NCBI GenBank assembly: GCA_014376655.1
Contig: JACMRC010000325.1
Span: forward strand, 1 to 12,060
Origin: Mucilaginibacter sp.
Lineage (GTDB): Bacteria; Bacteroidota; Bacteroidia; Sphingobacteriales; Sphingobacteriaceae
Reading direction: 5' to 3'
Length of the DNA: 12,060 bases
The position numbers and the translations under genes were made by a program. The notes under the pieces were generated by a model. That model saw nothing but the letters and a program-made list of their open reading frames with translations, had not been told where the DNA came from and did not search any database. Shown one piece after another: positions 1 through 6,156 of this stretch. Within the stretch, counting starts at the first letter, position 1; each line of letters begins with the position of its first letter.

Positions 1-257
1 CGATGCACCAGCCACCATGCCAAAACAAAACAAATTGGAGATAGTATAAAAAGGAACCAGGTGTGCTGATTAAAAACAAATAAGGTAAGATTCTCTGCAG
101 CTACAAATAACTTAGTATATAATACAGCGGCAAGGCCTGTAATTATTGAAGCAATCCAAAAAGGTATGGCTTGTAATGCGTTCTTCTTTAGATTTTCATT
201 CTTTATCCTATCAAAAGATCGTTTTAATTTTATACGAAACCAAGTTACAATTTTCAT
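1..257 (-). CDS. ClC-type chloride channel/antiporter, N-terminal part (runs off left edge)
   Basis: The minus strand is open from an ATG at 257 to the window edge (85 complete codons, C-terminus missing). A basic, charged N-terminus (residues 1-26, with KLKRSFDRIKN-like composition) is followed by two hydrophobic stretches, about residues 33-53 and 66-84, the second ending in WWLV. The pattern IPFWIASIITGLAAVLY and the later FLFILSPICFVLAWWLV match what I remember of the first helices of Bacteroidota ClC proteins, which move chloride across the inner membrane as channels or H+/Cl- exchangers. The diagnostic GSGIP selectivity motif would lie beyond the window, so the family call rests on the N-terminus only. 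A Bacteroidota-type promoter is visible about 90 bp upstream. Another polytopic transporter family is possible. Confidence 0.68.
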   Translation of the reverse strand, partial: MKIVTWFRIKLKRSFDRIKNENLKKNALQAIPFWIASIITGLAAVLYTKLFVAAENLTLFVFNQHTWFLFILSPICFVLAWWLVH

Positions 258-343
258 TAAGAGAAGATGTCTATTACCTTGTTAATGCGTAAAATGCAGT
301 TAAAAGCAAGTACAACGACAACGAGGATATTTGCTTTATATTT

Positions 344-376
344 CAAATATAACCAAAGCTTGTAGCGATAGCCAAT
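344..376 (-). promoter_or_regulatory. Putative promoter of the ClC gene
   Basis: Read on the minus strand, TATATTTG (344-351) is a perfect match to the Bacteroidota -7 consensus TAnnTTTG. ATTG (373-376), 21 bp upstream, is a fair match to the -33 TTTG box. Transcription would start near 337, giving a leader of about 80 nt before the ATG at 257. This is consensus matching by eye only. Confidence 0.35.
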
Positions 377-432
377 TTTTAGCTGCTTTAAAACCGAAGT
401 TGTGAATAAGGGTATAAATCATTCGGGTGCCT

Positions 433-624
433 TTACGCTACGTAGTGTTTCTTAATCAACGCGGTAACCTTATGGCGTATATGGGTTGAGATATTTTTCT
501 CCCATTTTATTTTATAGCTACCATCTTCTCTTGTCGTAACCGTGAAATAGTCTTTCAGGTCACCGTTAATCTCGCTTGCGTTGTTTATTCCTATTTGGGC
601 AAGGGCTTTATCAAATTCGTCCAT
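433..624 (-). CDS. Small hypothetical protein, 63 aa
   Basis: This is an ATG-to-TAA frame of 63 residues between the ClC gene and the amidase, on the same strand as both. I do not recognise the family. The product is soluble-looking, has no signal peptide or membrane segment, and has no cysteine. The first half is acidic (MDEFDKALAQIG) and the second half is basic, with WEKNISTHIRHKVTALIKKH suggesting a C-terminal amphipathic helix. The mixed composition, with one Trp and balanced charged residues, looks more like a real protein than a chance frame. It lies about 185 bp after the amidase stop, with a repeat region in between, so it may have its own promoter or be read through. Expression is unproven. 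Confidence 0.45.
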   Translation of the reverse strand: MDEFDKALAQIGINNASEINGDLKDYFTVTTREDGSYKIKWEKNISTHIRHKVTALIKKHYVA

Positions 625-663
625 GTTGTTTGTTTTTAATTCGTTTATTTTCTCGGCGGCGAT

Positions 664-748
664 TACTCACCCCGCGGCACTTCGTGCGCGACCCTCTCTT
701 CGCCTTCGGCGGAAAGAGGGTTAATTAAAAGCCTCCCCTACTGGGGAG
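664..748. repeat. Intergenic composite of palindromes, copy A
   Basis: This region begins TTACTCACCC (664-672 plus flank) and holds three stacked hairpins. The first is at 673-690 (GCAC/GTGC stem around TTC). The second is a 29-nt hairpin at 692-720, with 13-bp arms carrying one mismatch and one wobble around a TTC loop. The third is at 733-748 (CTCCCC/GGGGAG). The 692-720 hairpin is identical to the one at 2174-2202. It lies between the amidase stop and the 63-aa ORF and has no coding potential. The second hairpin could also stall or protect the end of the amidase transcript, but it has no clean T-tract, so I call it a repeat and not a terminator. Confidence 0.7.
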
Positions 749-809
749 ATTATTCATTGTATTATTGTTCTATTAGGTGTTCATGAGGGCTCCGCCGTTT
801 AGAGGGGGC

Positions 810-1637
810 CTACTGCACCGTTATTTTAGCTTTATATTGTTTAAGCGCGTTAACTGTAACCTGCACAATCTCATCCTGCCCGGCATCCGACATTAGATAT
901 TCTTCATCTACCGGGTTATTAATAAAACCGGTTTCTATCATCACGGCAGGCATAGCGCTATGGTCCAATACCAATATCACCTGTTCTTTAACGCCTATAG
1001 TTTGGCGGCCCTCGCTTTTAAATTCCTGGTTTAGCAAGTCGCCAAAAAGGATGCTTTGCTTGCGGTACTTTTGCAGGTAAGCGTTTACCAGGATCTGGTT
1101 TACCGCATCGTCTGCACCATATCCCTGGTATTTGGTTTTGTAGTCTTTTTCAAAAGTAATGGCCGAGTTCTCACGTATTGCTTCCACCTGTTTATTAACC
1201 CGGTTATAACCGTAAACCAGTATCATAGTGCCCTTTTGCTTATGGGAACTATAACCTGTTCCTTCGGGCGATGAGTTGCAATGGATAGAAATAAACAAAT
1301 TACCATTACGCTCATTAGCTATGCCGGCGCGCCTATCCAGCGGGATAAATGTATCGTCACTCCGCGTCATCACCGTAGTTATGCCGGGCATTTGTTCTTG
1401 TAAAGCTATGCGTAATTTTTTAGCTATGGATAAGGCAACGGTTTTCTCGTTAGTATGCAAACCATGCGTACCGGGGTCTTTACCACCATGCCCGGCATCA
1501 ATAACAACCGTGTTAAACCTGAATGTGTTTTTCTTTGAAGTATCCTGTTTAGCAGTAAATGAGCTTAACGATACAATTAAGGCAAGCAGAATACTGTTTA
1601 TCGAAACCAGCTGTAGGCTCTTAAGGGGTTTATTCAT
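810..1637 (-). CDS. N-acetylmuramoyl-L-alanine amidase (Amidase_3, zinc-dependent)
   Basis: This enzyme cleaves the amide bond between MurNAc and L-alanine of peptidoglycan stem peptides, in daughter-cell separation or wall turnover. It is 275 aa. Residues 10-27 form a hydrophobic signal segment, followed by SFTAK, so the product is exported to the periplasm. The catalytic domain fills about residues 42-270. Zinc ligands are H50 in VVIDAGHGGKDPG, E64 in TNEK and H119 in LFISIHCNS. The catalytic glutamate is E235 in MPAVMIETGFINNP. All key residues are present and the length suits a stand-alone catalytic domain with no SPOR, LysM or AMIN module. The insertion around residues 124-185 matches the lid region of the family. 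It starts 11 bp after the fur-family stop on the same strand, so the two genes are probably co-transcribed. The ATG at 1637 is chosen because it gives the full signal peptide. Confidence 0.93.
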   Translation of the reverse strand: MNKPLKSLQLVSINSILLALIVSLSSFTAKQDTSKKNTFRFNTVVIDAGHGGKDPGTHGLHTNEKTVALSIAKKLRIALQEQMPGITTVMTRSDDTFIPLDRRAGIANERNGNLFISIHCNSSPEGTGYSSHKQKGTMILVYGYNRVNKQVEAIRENSAITFEKDYKTKYQGYGADDAVNQILVNAYLQKYRKQSILFGDLLNQEFKSEGRQTIGVKEQVILVLDHSAMPAVMIETGFINNPVDEEYLMSDAGQDEIVQVTVNALKQYKAKITVQ

Positions 1638-1648
1638 TTAGGCCTATA

Positions 1649-2077
1649 TTATTCTTTGTTAGCGCATTTTGGGCAAAGGCCGGTAGCGCTAAAACTCAAT
1701 TTTTCTAATTTAAATCCCGCCGGTAGTACTATAGGCGGCATATCCAACTCATCTAAGCAATATACATTTTTACAGTTAGTGCAGTTAAAATGTAAATGTT
1801 CGTCTTTATGGTTATGCTCTTCGCAGTCTGATGAGCAAATGGCATAATTTGCCGTACCATTCAGGTCAAATACCTTATGGATGATACCTTTTTCTTCGAA
1901 TGCGTTTAGTATTCTATACAACGTAACGCGGTCAACATCGCCAATAACGCTTTCCAGATCGGGTTGTGATGTGGCAGTTTTTTTATTAACTAATAAATTC
2001 AACACCCTTAACCGCGCCTCGGTGCGTTTAAGCTGGTGCCGTTTTAATAAATGCTCGAAATGATGATTAATACCCAT
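1649..2077 (-). CDS. Fur-family metal-responsive repressor (Fur/Zur type)
   Basis: This is a 142-aa protein of normal Fur length. The N-terminal winged helix covers about residues 1-80, with the recognition helix in DRVTLYRILNAFEEKG (49-64). The C-terminal dimerisation domain carries a His-rich metal site, EHNHKDEHLHF (87-97). It also has two CxxC pairs, C99/C102 and C135/C138, the structural zinc site of the family. Two further cysteines, C81 and C85, flank the His cluster. Members bind 19-bp palindromes when loaded with Fe, Zn or another metal and repress uptake or efflux genes; the sequence alone does not settle which metal. The MerC-domain gene lies upstream on the same strand, and its promoter holds a 19-bp palindrome that is a natural candidate target. 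The amidase follows 11 bp downstream. Confidence 0.88.
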   Translation of the reverse strand: MGINHHFEHLLKRHQLKRTEARLRVLNLLVNKKTATSQPDLESVIGDVDRVTLYRILNAFEEKGIIHKVFDLNGTANYAICSSDCEEHNHKDEHLHFNCTNCKNVYCLDELDMPPIVLPAGFKLEKLSFSATGLCPKCANKE

Positions 2078-2095
2078 TTGATTAAATGATGTTTA

Positions 2096-2103
2096 CAAAA
2101 CTA
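2096..2103 (-). promoter_or_regulatory. Putative -7 element for the fur-family gene
   Basis: On the minus strand TAGTTTTG is a perfect TAnnTTTG match, 18 bp upstream of the ATG at 2077. It implies a short leader of about 12 nt. No convincing TTTG box is seen about 20 bp further upstream. If real, the regulator (with the amidase) is transcribed separately from the MerC gene. Confidence 0.33.
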
Positions 2104-2142
2104 CTAAGAAATAGTGAGTTTGTTAATTTAAATGCGCGCCGT

Positions 2143-2282
2143 TTACTCACCCTGACATCGCTACGCTTGTCATCCCTCTCTTCGCCTTCGGCGGAAAGAG
2201 GGACAGGCAAATTAATATTTATTAACCCTCTTTACCGCTTGCGGAAGATAGGTTCGTCCCGACGATAGTTGGGACGGGTGAG
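2143..2282. repeat. Intergenic composite of palindromes, copy B, with short terminal inverted repeats
   Basis: This non-coding stretch lies between the MerC-gene stop and the fur promoter. It starts TTACTCACCC (2143-2152) and ends GGGTGAG (2276-2282), the inverse of CTCACCC at 2146-2152. Inside are four hairpins. The first is TGACA...TGTCA (2153-2172). The second is the 29-nt hairpin at 2174-2202, identical to 692-720. The third is a degenerate relative at 2226-2252 (CCGC/GCGG core). The fourth is CGTCCCGAC-GATA-GTTGGGACG (2255-2276), a 9-bp stem with one wobble. It resembles a MITE-like or REP-like mobile repeat. No transposase is present. Confidence 0.68.
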
Positions 2283-2310
2283 CCATCGCCGCCTAACTCG
2301 CTACATGTTC

Positions 2311-2739
2311 CTAACGCCTTTTAGGATGGTTATGATTTAAATGAAAAAAATGATCTTCATTACTGCAAACGCCCACATATTTATAATTTACAAAATGCGC
2401 TGCTGCAATAGTTAACCCGCCTAACGGTACAATAATGGCTTCCTCCCAACCTTTTAAATAAATATGGCCGGCAATTACCAATACAAACCCGCTACACAAT
2501 AACAATAATGGTAACGCCCGGCGGTGCGTACGGAAATAGGATAAAAAAATAGATGATACACCCAGTAATAATGCCAGTGTTATCATGCTCCACTCAAACA
2601 ATGGGTTCGCTAAAAACCCTAAGCCCGCTAATGGCAAAAATGTAAACAAAACAGGCACTATAGCGCAGTGTATGGCGCATAATGTTGATGCCGTCATTCC
2701 TAAATTATCTAACCGTTTGCCAAGCTTTCTTGATGCCAT
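2311..2739 (-). CDS. MerC-domain small integral membrane protein
   Basis: This is a 142-aa inner-membrane protein with four hydrophobic segments, a spacing typical of the MerC mercuric-transport family. The first segment carries the paired-cysteine motif LCAIHCAIVP (about residues 20-29), the presumed metal-binding site in the membrane. The C-terminal tail has more potential metal ligands: C125 followed by NEDHFFHLNHNHPKRR. Chromosomal MerC-like proteins of Bacteroidota are not usually part of mer operons; the Fur-type neighbour suggests movement of zinc, iron or another transition metal, which is inference. I start at the ATG at 2739 (MASRKLGKRLDNLG). A longer reading begins at a GTG at 2754 but would run through the promoter -7 box. 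A 19-bp operator-like palindrome lies at 2756-2774. Confidence 0.8.
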   Translation of the reverse strand: MASRKLGKRLDNLGMTASTLCAIHCAIVPVLFTFLPLAGLGFLANPLFEWSMITLALLLGVSSIFLSYFRTHRRALPLLLLCSGFVLVIAGHIYLKGWEEAIIVPLGGLTIAAAHFVNYKYVGVCSNEDHFFHLNHNHPKRR

Positions 2740-2743
2740 GGCA

Positions 2744-2774
2744 CAAATATACACTAATGCAACTTTATTGCATT
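2744..2774 (-). promoter_or_regulatory. Putative promoter with a Fur-type 19-bp operator for the MerC gene
   Basis: AATGCAACTTTATTGCATT (2756-2774) is a palindrome with two perfect 7-bp arms around 5 bp, 19 bp in all, the classical length of a Fur/Zur box. On the minus strand it is followed after 4 bp by TATATTTG (2744-2751), a perfect Bacteroidota -7 box. The palindrome therefore occupies the -33/-7 spacer, where a bound repressor would block RNA polymerase. No good TTTG -33 box is seen. The predicted start point falls at or next to the ATG at 2739, so the transcript could be nearly leaderless. Binding by the adjacent Fur-family protein is inferred. Confidence 0.5.
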
Positions 2775-2965
2775 TTATTTTTTAGAAAATTATACTTCGC
2801 TGACAGTAAATTTCGCCAAAAGAAAGAATTGACCTTGCTAACTATTTTGTTACTATTTTATGCTACATTTATTTATTATTGCTTGTATATTCATGTAAAA
2901 TAAAACATTTTTGTTTTTTATGGCGTTACAACATATAAGAATATAACTTTTTTTAAGATCGTCCG

Positions 2966-2979
2966 TATAAGCGCTTATA
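2966..2979. repeat. 14-bp perfect palindrome next to the response-regulator start
   Basis: TATAAGCGCTTATA is its own reverse complement and ends one base before the ATG at 2981. It lies over the ribosome-binding region, so it could act as a protein-binding site or as a small RNA hairpin affecting initiation. The function is unknown. Confidence 0.5.
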
Positions 2980-2980
2980 T

Positions 2981-3391
2981 ATGAACCCTGATAACAAACC
3001 TGTAAGTATTTTATTAGTTGATGATGATGAAATAAATAATTTCATATCTATTAAGCTTATTAAAAAGGCTATAGACAATACCGCTATATCTGCATGCTTA
3101 AACGGAAGGTTTGCCATAGAAGAGCTTGTTGAGATTCAAAAACACGACCCTTCTTTACTACCCGACTTTATTTTATTGGATATAAATATGCCTATTATGA
3201 ATGGCTGGGAGTTTTTAGATGAATACAAACGTTTAAATATCGACCCGCAAGGCAAAAGCAAGATCTACATTATATCATCATCAGTATTTAGCAATGATAT
3301 TAATAAGGCAAGGTCATATCCACTGGTTAAAAACTTTATCTCGAAACCGCTAAGCGTTGATAAAATAAAAGAAATGTTTGCTGCAAATTAA
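2981..3391 (+). CDS. Single-domain response regulator (CheY-like receiver)
   Basis: This 136-aa protein is a receiver domain only, with no DNA-binding or enzymatic output domain. Conserved phosphorylation residues are all there: acidic cluster D14-D16 in LLVDDDEINN, phospho-acceptor D67 in FILLDINMPIMNGWEFL, Ser at 99-100 in YIISSS, and K122 in FISKPL. It would take phosphate from a histidine kinase, probably a hybrid kinase encoded elsewhere since none is adjacent, and act by protein contact in a phosphorelay or other signalling pathway. It stands alone between a divergent MerC gene and a convergent hydrolase, and its transcript ends at the bidirectional terminator just downstream. The ATG at 2981 lies directly after a 14-bp palindrome. 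The partner kinase and output are unknown. Confidence 0.92.
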   Translation: MNPDNKPVSILLVDDDEINNFISIKLIKKAIDNTAISACLNGRFAIEELVEIQKHDPSLLPDFILLDINMPIMNGWEFLDEYKRLNIDPQGKSKIYIISSSVFSNDINKARSYPLVKNFISKPLSVDKIKEMFAAN

Positions 3392-3408
3392 CACCTAGTA
3401 TATCTCAC

Positions 3409-3449
3409 AAAAAAAAAGCGCTGGGTGTGAAACCCATCGCTTTTTTTTA
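3409..3449. terminator. Bidirectional Rho-independent terminator
   Basis: The stem is GCG-c-TGGGT (3418-3426) paired with ACCCA-t-CGC (3432-3440), with a GTGAA loop and one internal mismatch. An A-run (3409-3417) lies on one side and eight Ts (3441-3448) on the other. It serves the plus-strand response regulator and the minus-strand hydrolase, whose stop codon (3447-3449) sits inside the T-run. Confidence 0.88.
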
Positions 3450-4217
3450 TACCGGTGTTATAGTAAAATGATCTCCGTTATAACTGATGTTGCCTACCGG
3501 CGACGATTTTGCATGGTAGAACAATGTTGTCCAGCCTTCGGCTGCGGCTTTTTTGCCATATTCTTCGCGCAGGTCCATTGCTTTTTGGGCATCAAAATCG
3601 TATTTGGCCTTAAAGCGTCTTATTAACTGTTCGGGCTCAGGTAATTCATCGCCACCATAAAAACATTTATCGGCACCATCCTCTATCCAGAATACCTGGT
3701 GATACTGGCAATGACCGCCCGATAACTCATACCTTATTCCGGGCTTAAACTCGCCCGATCCTTCTATATAAGTAAGATGTACCGACCGCTGTAAGCTGTC
3801 AAAGATCTCTTGATGATAAGATGATGATTTGCCGCTGAAAGCAGTTTCCCATTCGCCGCGCTGTATAACATGCTCTGCACCGGGGAAGCTGGGCTCTAAC
3901 TTGCCGTTACGCTCAACAACTAATCCACCCGAGTGATCATAATGCAAGTGCGACATTAAAACCAAGGTCACATCTTCGGGATCAAATCCCGCGTTGCGGA
4001 TATGCTGGTGCAGGAACAATTCGTCGCGGGTATCTTTATAACCTAAACCCGAATCAAATAAAATAAGGTCTGTAGACGTTTGTACCAGGAATGGATTAAC
4101 ATGTATGAAAAGCGAACCCGGTCGGTCGCGGAAATTATCAACCTGAGGATCAAAGGGAATAAATTTTTTAGAAGCATCTACCGAGTAAGAGCCCTCGCCA
4201 AGTGGGAAAATTTTCAT
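3447..4217 (-). CDS. Metallo-beta-lactamase-fold hydrolase
   Basis: This 256-aa MBL-fold enzyme carries the full two-metal site: H90, H92, D94 and H95 in MSHLHYDHSGG, H169 in LSGGHCQYHQ, D190 in FYGGDE, and H235 in LFYHA. The fold starts at residue 1 and there is no signal peptide, so it is cytoplasmic. The length and layout resemble the lactonase-like and general hydrolase branch of the superfamily, but the usual GHTPGH motif reads GGHCQYH, so the substrate cannot be named. I start at ATG 4217 (MKIFPLGEGS). An in-frame ATG at 4331 would add 38 residues that are only a translation of the intergenic octamer repeats. It is divergent from recJ across 158 bp and convergent with the response regulator. 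Confidence 0.87.
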   Translation of the reverse strand: MKIFPLGEGSYSVDASKKFIPFDPQVDNFRDRPGSLFIHVNPFLVQTSTDLILFDSGLGYKDTRDELFLHQHIRNAGFDPEDVTLVLMSHLHYDHSGGLVVERNGKLEPSFPGAEHVIQRGEWETAFSGKSSSYHQEIFDSLQRSVHLTYIEGSGEFKPGIRYELSGGHCQYHQVFWIEDGADKCFYGGDELPEPEQLIRRFKAKYDFDAQKAMDLREEYGKKAAAEGWTTLFYHAKSSPVGNISYNGDHFTITPV

Positions 4218-4225
4218 ATTGTGTG

Positions 4226-4342
4226 GATGTGCAAATATGCAGATTTGCGAATGTGCAGATTTGAACGCTAAAATTTTAAATTTATCTATTACAATAACAT
4301 ATAAATCATTTGCAGATCTGCATATCCGCACATCTGCACATT
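4226..4342. repeat. Inverted pair of tandem 8-bp repeat arrays (RATNTGCR units)
   Basis: Left array 4226-4265 reads as five octamers: gatgtgca, aatatgca, gatttgcg, aatgtgca, gatttgaa. Right array 4311-4342 holds four octamers of the same family in inverse orientation: tgcagatc, tgcatatc, cgcacatc, tgcacatt. The 28-nt arms 4226-4253 and 4307-4334 pair with 24 of 28 matches around a 53-nt AT-rich centre. The element fills the shared upstream region of the hydrolase and recJ. It also explains the spurious N-terminal extensions of both frames. Confidence 0.75.
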
Positions 4343-4375
4343 TTCTATATATTTACTGTTTTAAGCAACAAAGAT

Positions 4376-6076
4376 ATGAATAAACGGTGGGCGATAAGGG
4401 AGGTACCGGCAATTGATGATATAAACCATTTAGCTGCCGAGCTGAACATCGATCCGGTTTTAAGTACATTACTGTTGCATCGGGGTATAAAAACTTTCGA
4501 AGAAGCTAAGTATTTCTTCAGGCCCGATGAGCGCCACCTGCACGATCCTTTCCTGATGAAGGATATGGAACCAGCCATCGAACGTATTGAAGCTGCCATA
4601 GCCATCGGCGAAAAAATAATGGTTTATGGCGATTATGATGTAGATGGCACCACCGCCGTTGCTGTTGTTTACAGTTTCTTTAAAAACCATCACGATAATA
4701 TTGAATATTATATACCCGACCGTTATAAAGAAGGTTACGGGATCTCAACCATAGGTATTGATTATGCGGCAGAGAATGGGTTCGACTTGATCATCGCTTT
4801 AGATTGCGGTATCAAGTCAGTAGATAAAATTGCTTATGCTAATACATTAGGCATCGACTTTATTATTTGTGATCACCACACACCTGGCGATGAATTGCCT
4901 GATGCGGTTGCGGTGCTTGATCCTAAACGTGCCGATTGCCCTTATCCTTTTAAAGAATTATCCGGCTGCGGTATAGGCTTTAAACTTGCCCAGGCTTATG
5001 CCGAAAAGAATGGTTTGCCGTTTGAAGAGGTTGCTAAGTACTTCGACCTGGTTGCTGTAAGCATATCATGCGATATTGTACCAATAGTTGGCGAGAACCG
5101 CGTACTGGCTTATTACGGCTTGAAAAAGTTAAACGAGGATCCCTGCATGGGGCTTAAAACCTTAATGGGTGTCGCCGGTAAAAGTATTAGCTATACTATA
5201 TCTGATATCGTTTTCTTGTTGGGTCCGCGTATTAACGCTGCGGGGAGAATTGACGACGCTAAACATGCTGTTGAGCTATTAATATCGTGCGATGAGGAAG
5301 AAGCTAAGAACAAAGGCGATCTCATCAACATACATAACACCGAGCGTAAGGGCCACGATCTGCAAATAACCGACGAAGCGTTGGGCATGATAGGCGATAG
5401 CCAGATTCTGATCGATAAAAAATCGACAGTAGTCTTTAATGAGAAATGGCACAAAGGCGTTATAGGTATTGTTGCTTCGCGATTGACCGAGAAATATTAT
5501 CGCCCAACTGTAGTGCTTACACAATCTAACGGGCATGTGGCGGGTTCGGCGCGGTCTGTGTTGGGGTATGATCTTTACGAGGCGTTATGCAGCTGCAGCG
5601 ATCTGTTGATCCAATTCGGTGGCCATAAATATGCAGCAGGCTTAACCATGCACCCTGAAAACGTGGAAGCGTTTATGGATAAGTTTGAAGAAGTGGTAAG
5701 CGCCACCATCACCGCCGACCAATTGATCCAGCAGATACAAATTGACGCCGAATTGCGTTTAACACAGATAGAACCTAAGTTTTTTAGGGTAATGAACCAG
5801 TTTGCACCGTTCGGGCCGGAGAATATGTCGCCGGTGTTTATTACAAAAAATGTGTACGTTAGCGGTAATCCGGGTTTGGTTGGGCAAAACCACATAAAAA
5901 TGACTGTGATGCAGGAAGGTTCGGCCTTGTTTGATTGCATTGCCTTTGGCCAGGGCGAACAACTATCGCAAATAAAAAAAGACGTACCTTTTGATATTTG
6001 TTATAGTATTGAAGAAAATATCTGGCGCGAAAGGCGCACGATACAATTGAATGTAAAAGGAATTAGATTTAATTAA
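4376..6076 (+). CDS. recJ: Single-stranded-DNA-specific exonuclease RecJ
   Basis: RecJ is a 5'-3' ssDNA exonuclease in RecF-pathway recombination, mismatch repair and fork processing; it acts in the cytoplasm. The protein is 566 aa, the usual size. The DHH domain shows VYGDYDVDGTTA with D86, D88 and D90, then IIALDCG (D143) and FIICDHHTPGDELPDA (D166, H167, H168). GPRINAAGR (283-291) follows. The DHHA1 domain has WHKGVIGIVASR (358-369) and FGGHKYAAGLTM (about 414-425). A C-terminal OB-like domain starts near residue 435. I start at ATG 4376 (MNKRWAIREVP); the in-frame ATG at 4310 lies inside the octamer repeat array and its extension is not protein-like. lptB follows 80 bp downstream, the gap being filled by an inverted repeat, so the genes may be co-transcribed. 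Confidence 0.96.
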   Translation: MNKRWAIREVPAIDDINHLAAELNIDPVLSTLLLHRGIKTFEEAKYFFRPDERHLHDPFLMKDMEPAIERIEAAIAIGEKIMVYGDYDVDGTTAVAVVYSFFKNHHDNIEYYIPDRYKEGYGISTIGIDYAAENGFDLIIALDCGIKSVDKIAYANTLGIDFIICDHHTPGDELPDAVAVLDPKRADCPYPFKELSGCGIGFKLAQAYAEKNGLPFEEVAKYFDLVAVSISCDIVPIVGENRVLAYYGLKKLNEDPCMGLKTLMGVAGKSISYTISDIVFLLGPRINAAGRIDDAKHAVELLISCDEEEAKNKGDLINIHNTERKGHDLQITDEALGMIGDSQILIDKKSTVVFNEKWHKGVIGIVASRLTEKYYRPTVVLTQSNGHVAGSARSVLGYDLYEALCSCSDLLIQFGGHKYAAGLTMHPENVEAFMDKFEEVVSATITADQLIQQIQIDAELRLTQIEPKFFRVMNQFAPFGPENMSPVFITKNVYVSGNPGLVGQNHIKMTVMQEGSALFDCIAFGQGEQLSQIKKDVPFDICYSIEENIWRERRTIQLNVKGIRFN

Positions 6077-6151
6077 AAATTCAAAAAGTTAAAAGTCAAA
6101 ATGCGTTAAGCGACAGACTTTTTTGAATTTTGACTTTTTAATTTTGAATTT
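6077..6151. repeat. AT-rich inverted repeat between recJ and lptB
   Basis: Arms 6077-6102 and 6127-6151 are near-perfect inverse copies, differing by one indel and about one substitution, and are separated by 24 nt. Each arm reads as roughly 8-bp units on one theme (aattcaaa, aagttaaa, agtcaaaa). It can form a long hairpin with weak A-T pairing directly after the recJ stop and ends 5 nt before the lptB ATG. It could reduce read-through from recJ or shield the lptB start. It may equally be a passive interspersed repeat. Confidence 0.7.
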
Positions 6152-6156
6152 GAAAT

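Noticed and set aside
692..720. The 29-nt hairpin as a simple Rho-independent terminator of the amidase
   Set aside because: An identical copy lies at 2174-2202 in another context and no T-tract follows on the amidase strand, so a repeat element fits better.
1276..1641. Plus-strand open frame of 121 codons antisense to the amidase
   Set aside because: It is a shadow of the well-supported amidase frame, with no domain-like features of its own.
2740..2754. GTG start for the MerC protein at 2754
   Set aside because: It would place the start codon on top of the perfect -7 box; ATG 2739 gives a normal positively charged N-terminus.
4218..4331. 38-residue N-terminal extension of the MBL-fold hydrolase from an ATG at 4331
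   Set aside because: The extension is a translation of the octamer repeat array (repeated Cys/Ile/His/Ala pattern) and precedes a normal MBL start at ATG 4217.
4310..4375. 22-residue N-terminal extension of RecJ from an ATG at 4310
   Set aside because: The upstream ATG lies in the same repeat array, and the family-like sequence begins at ATG 4376.
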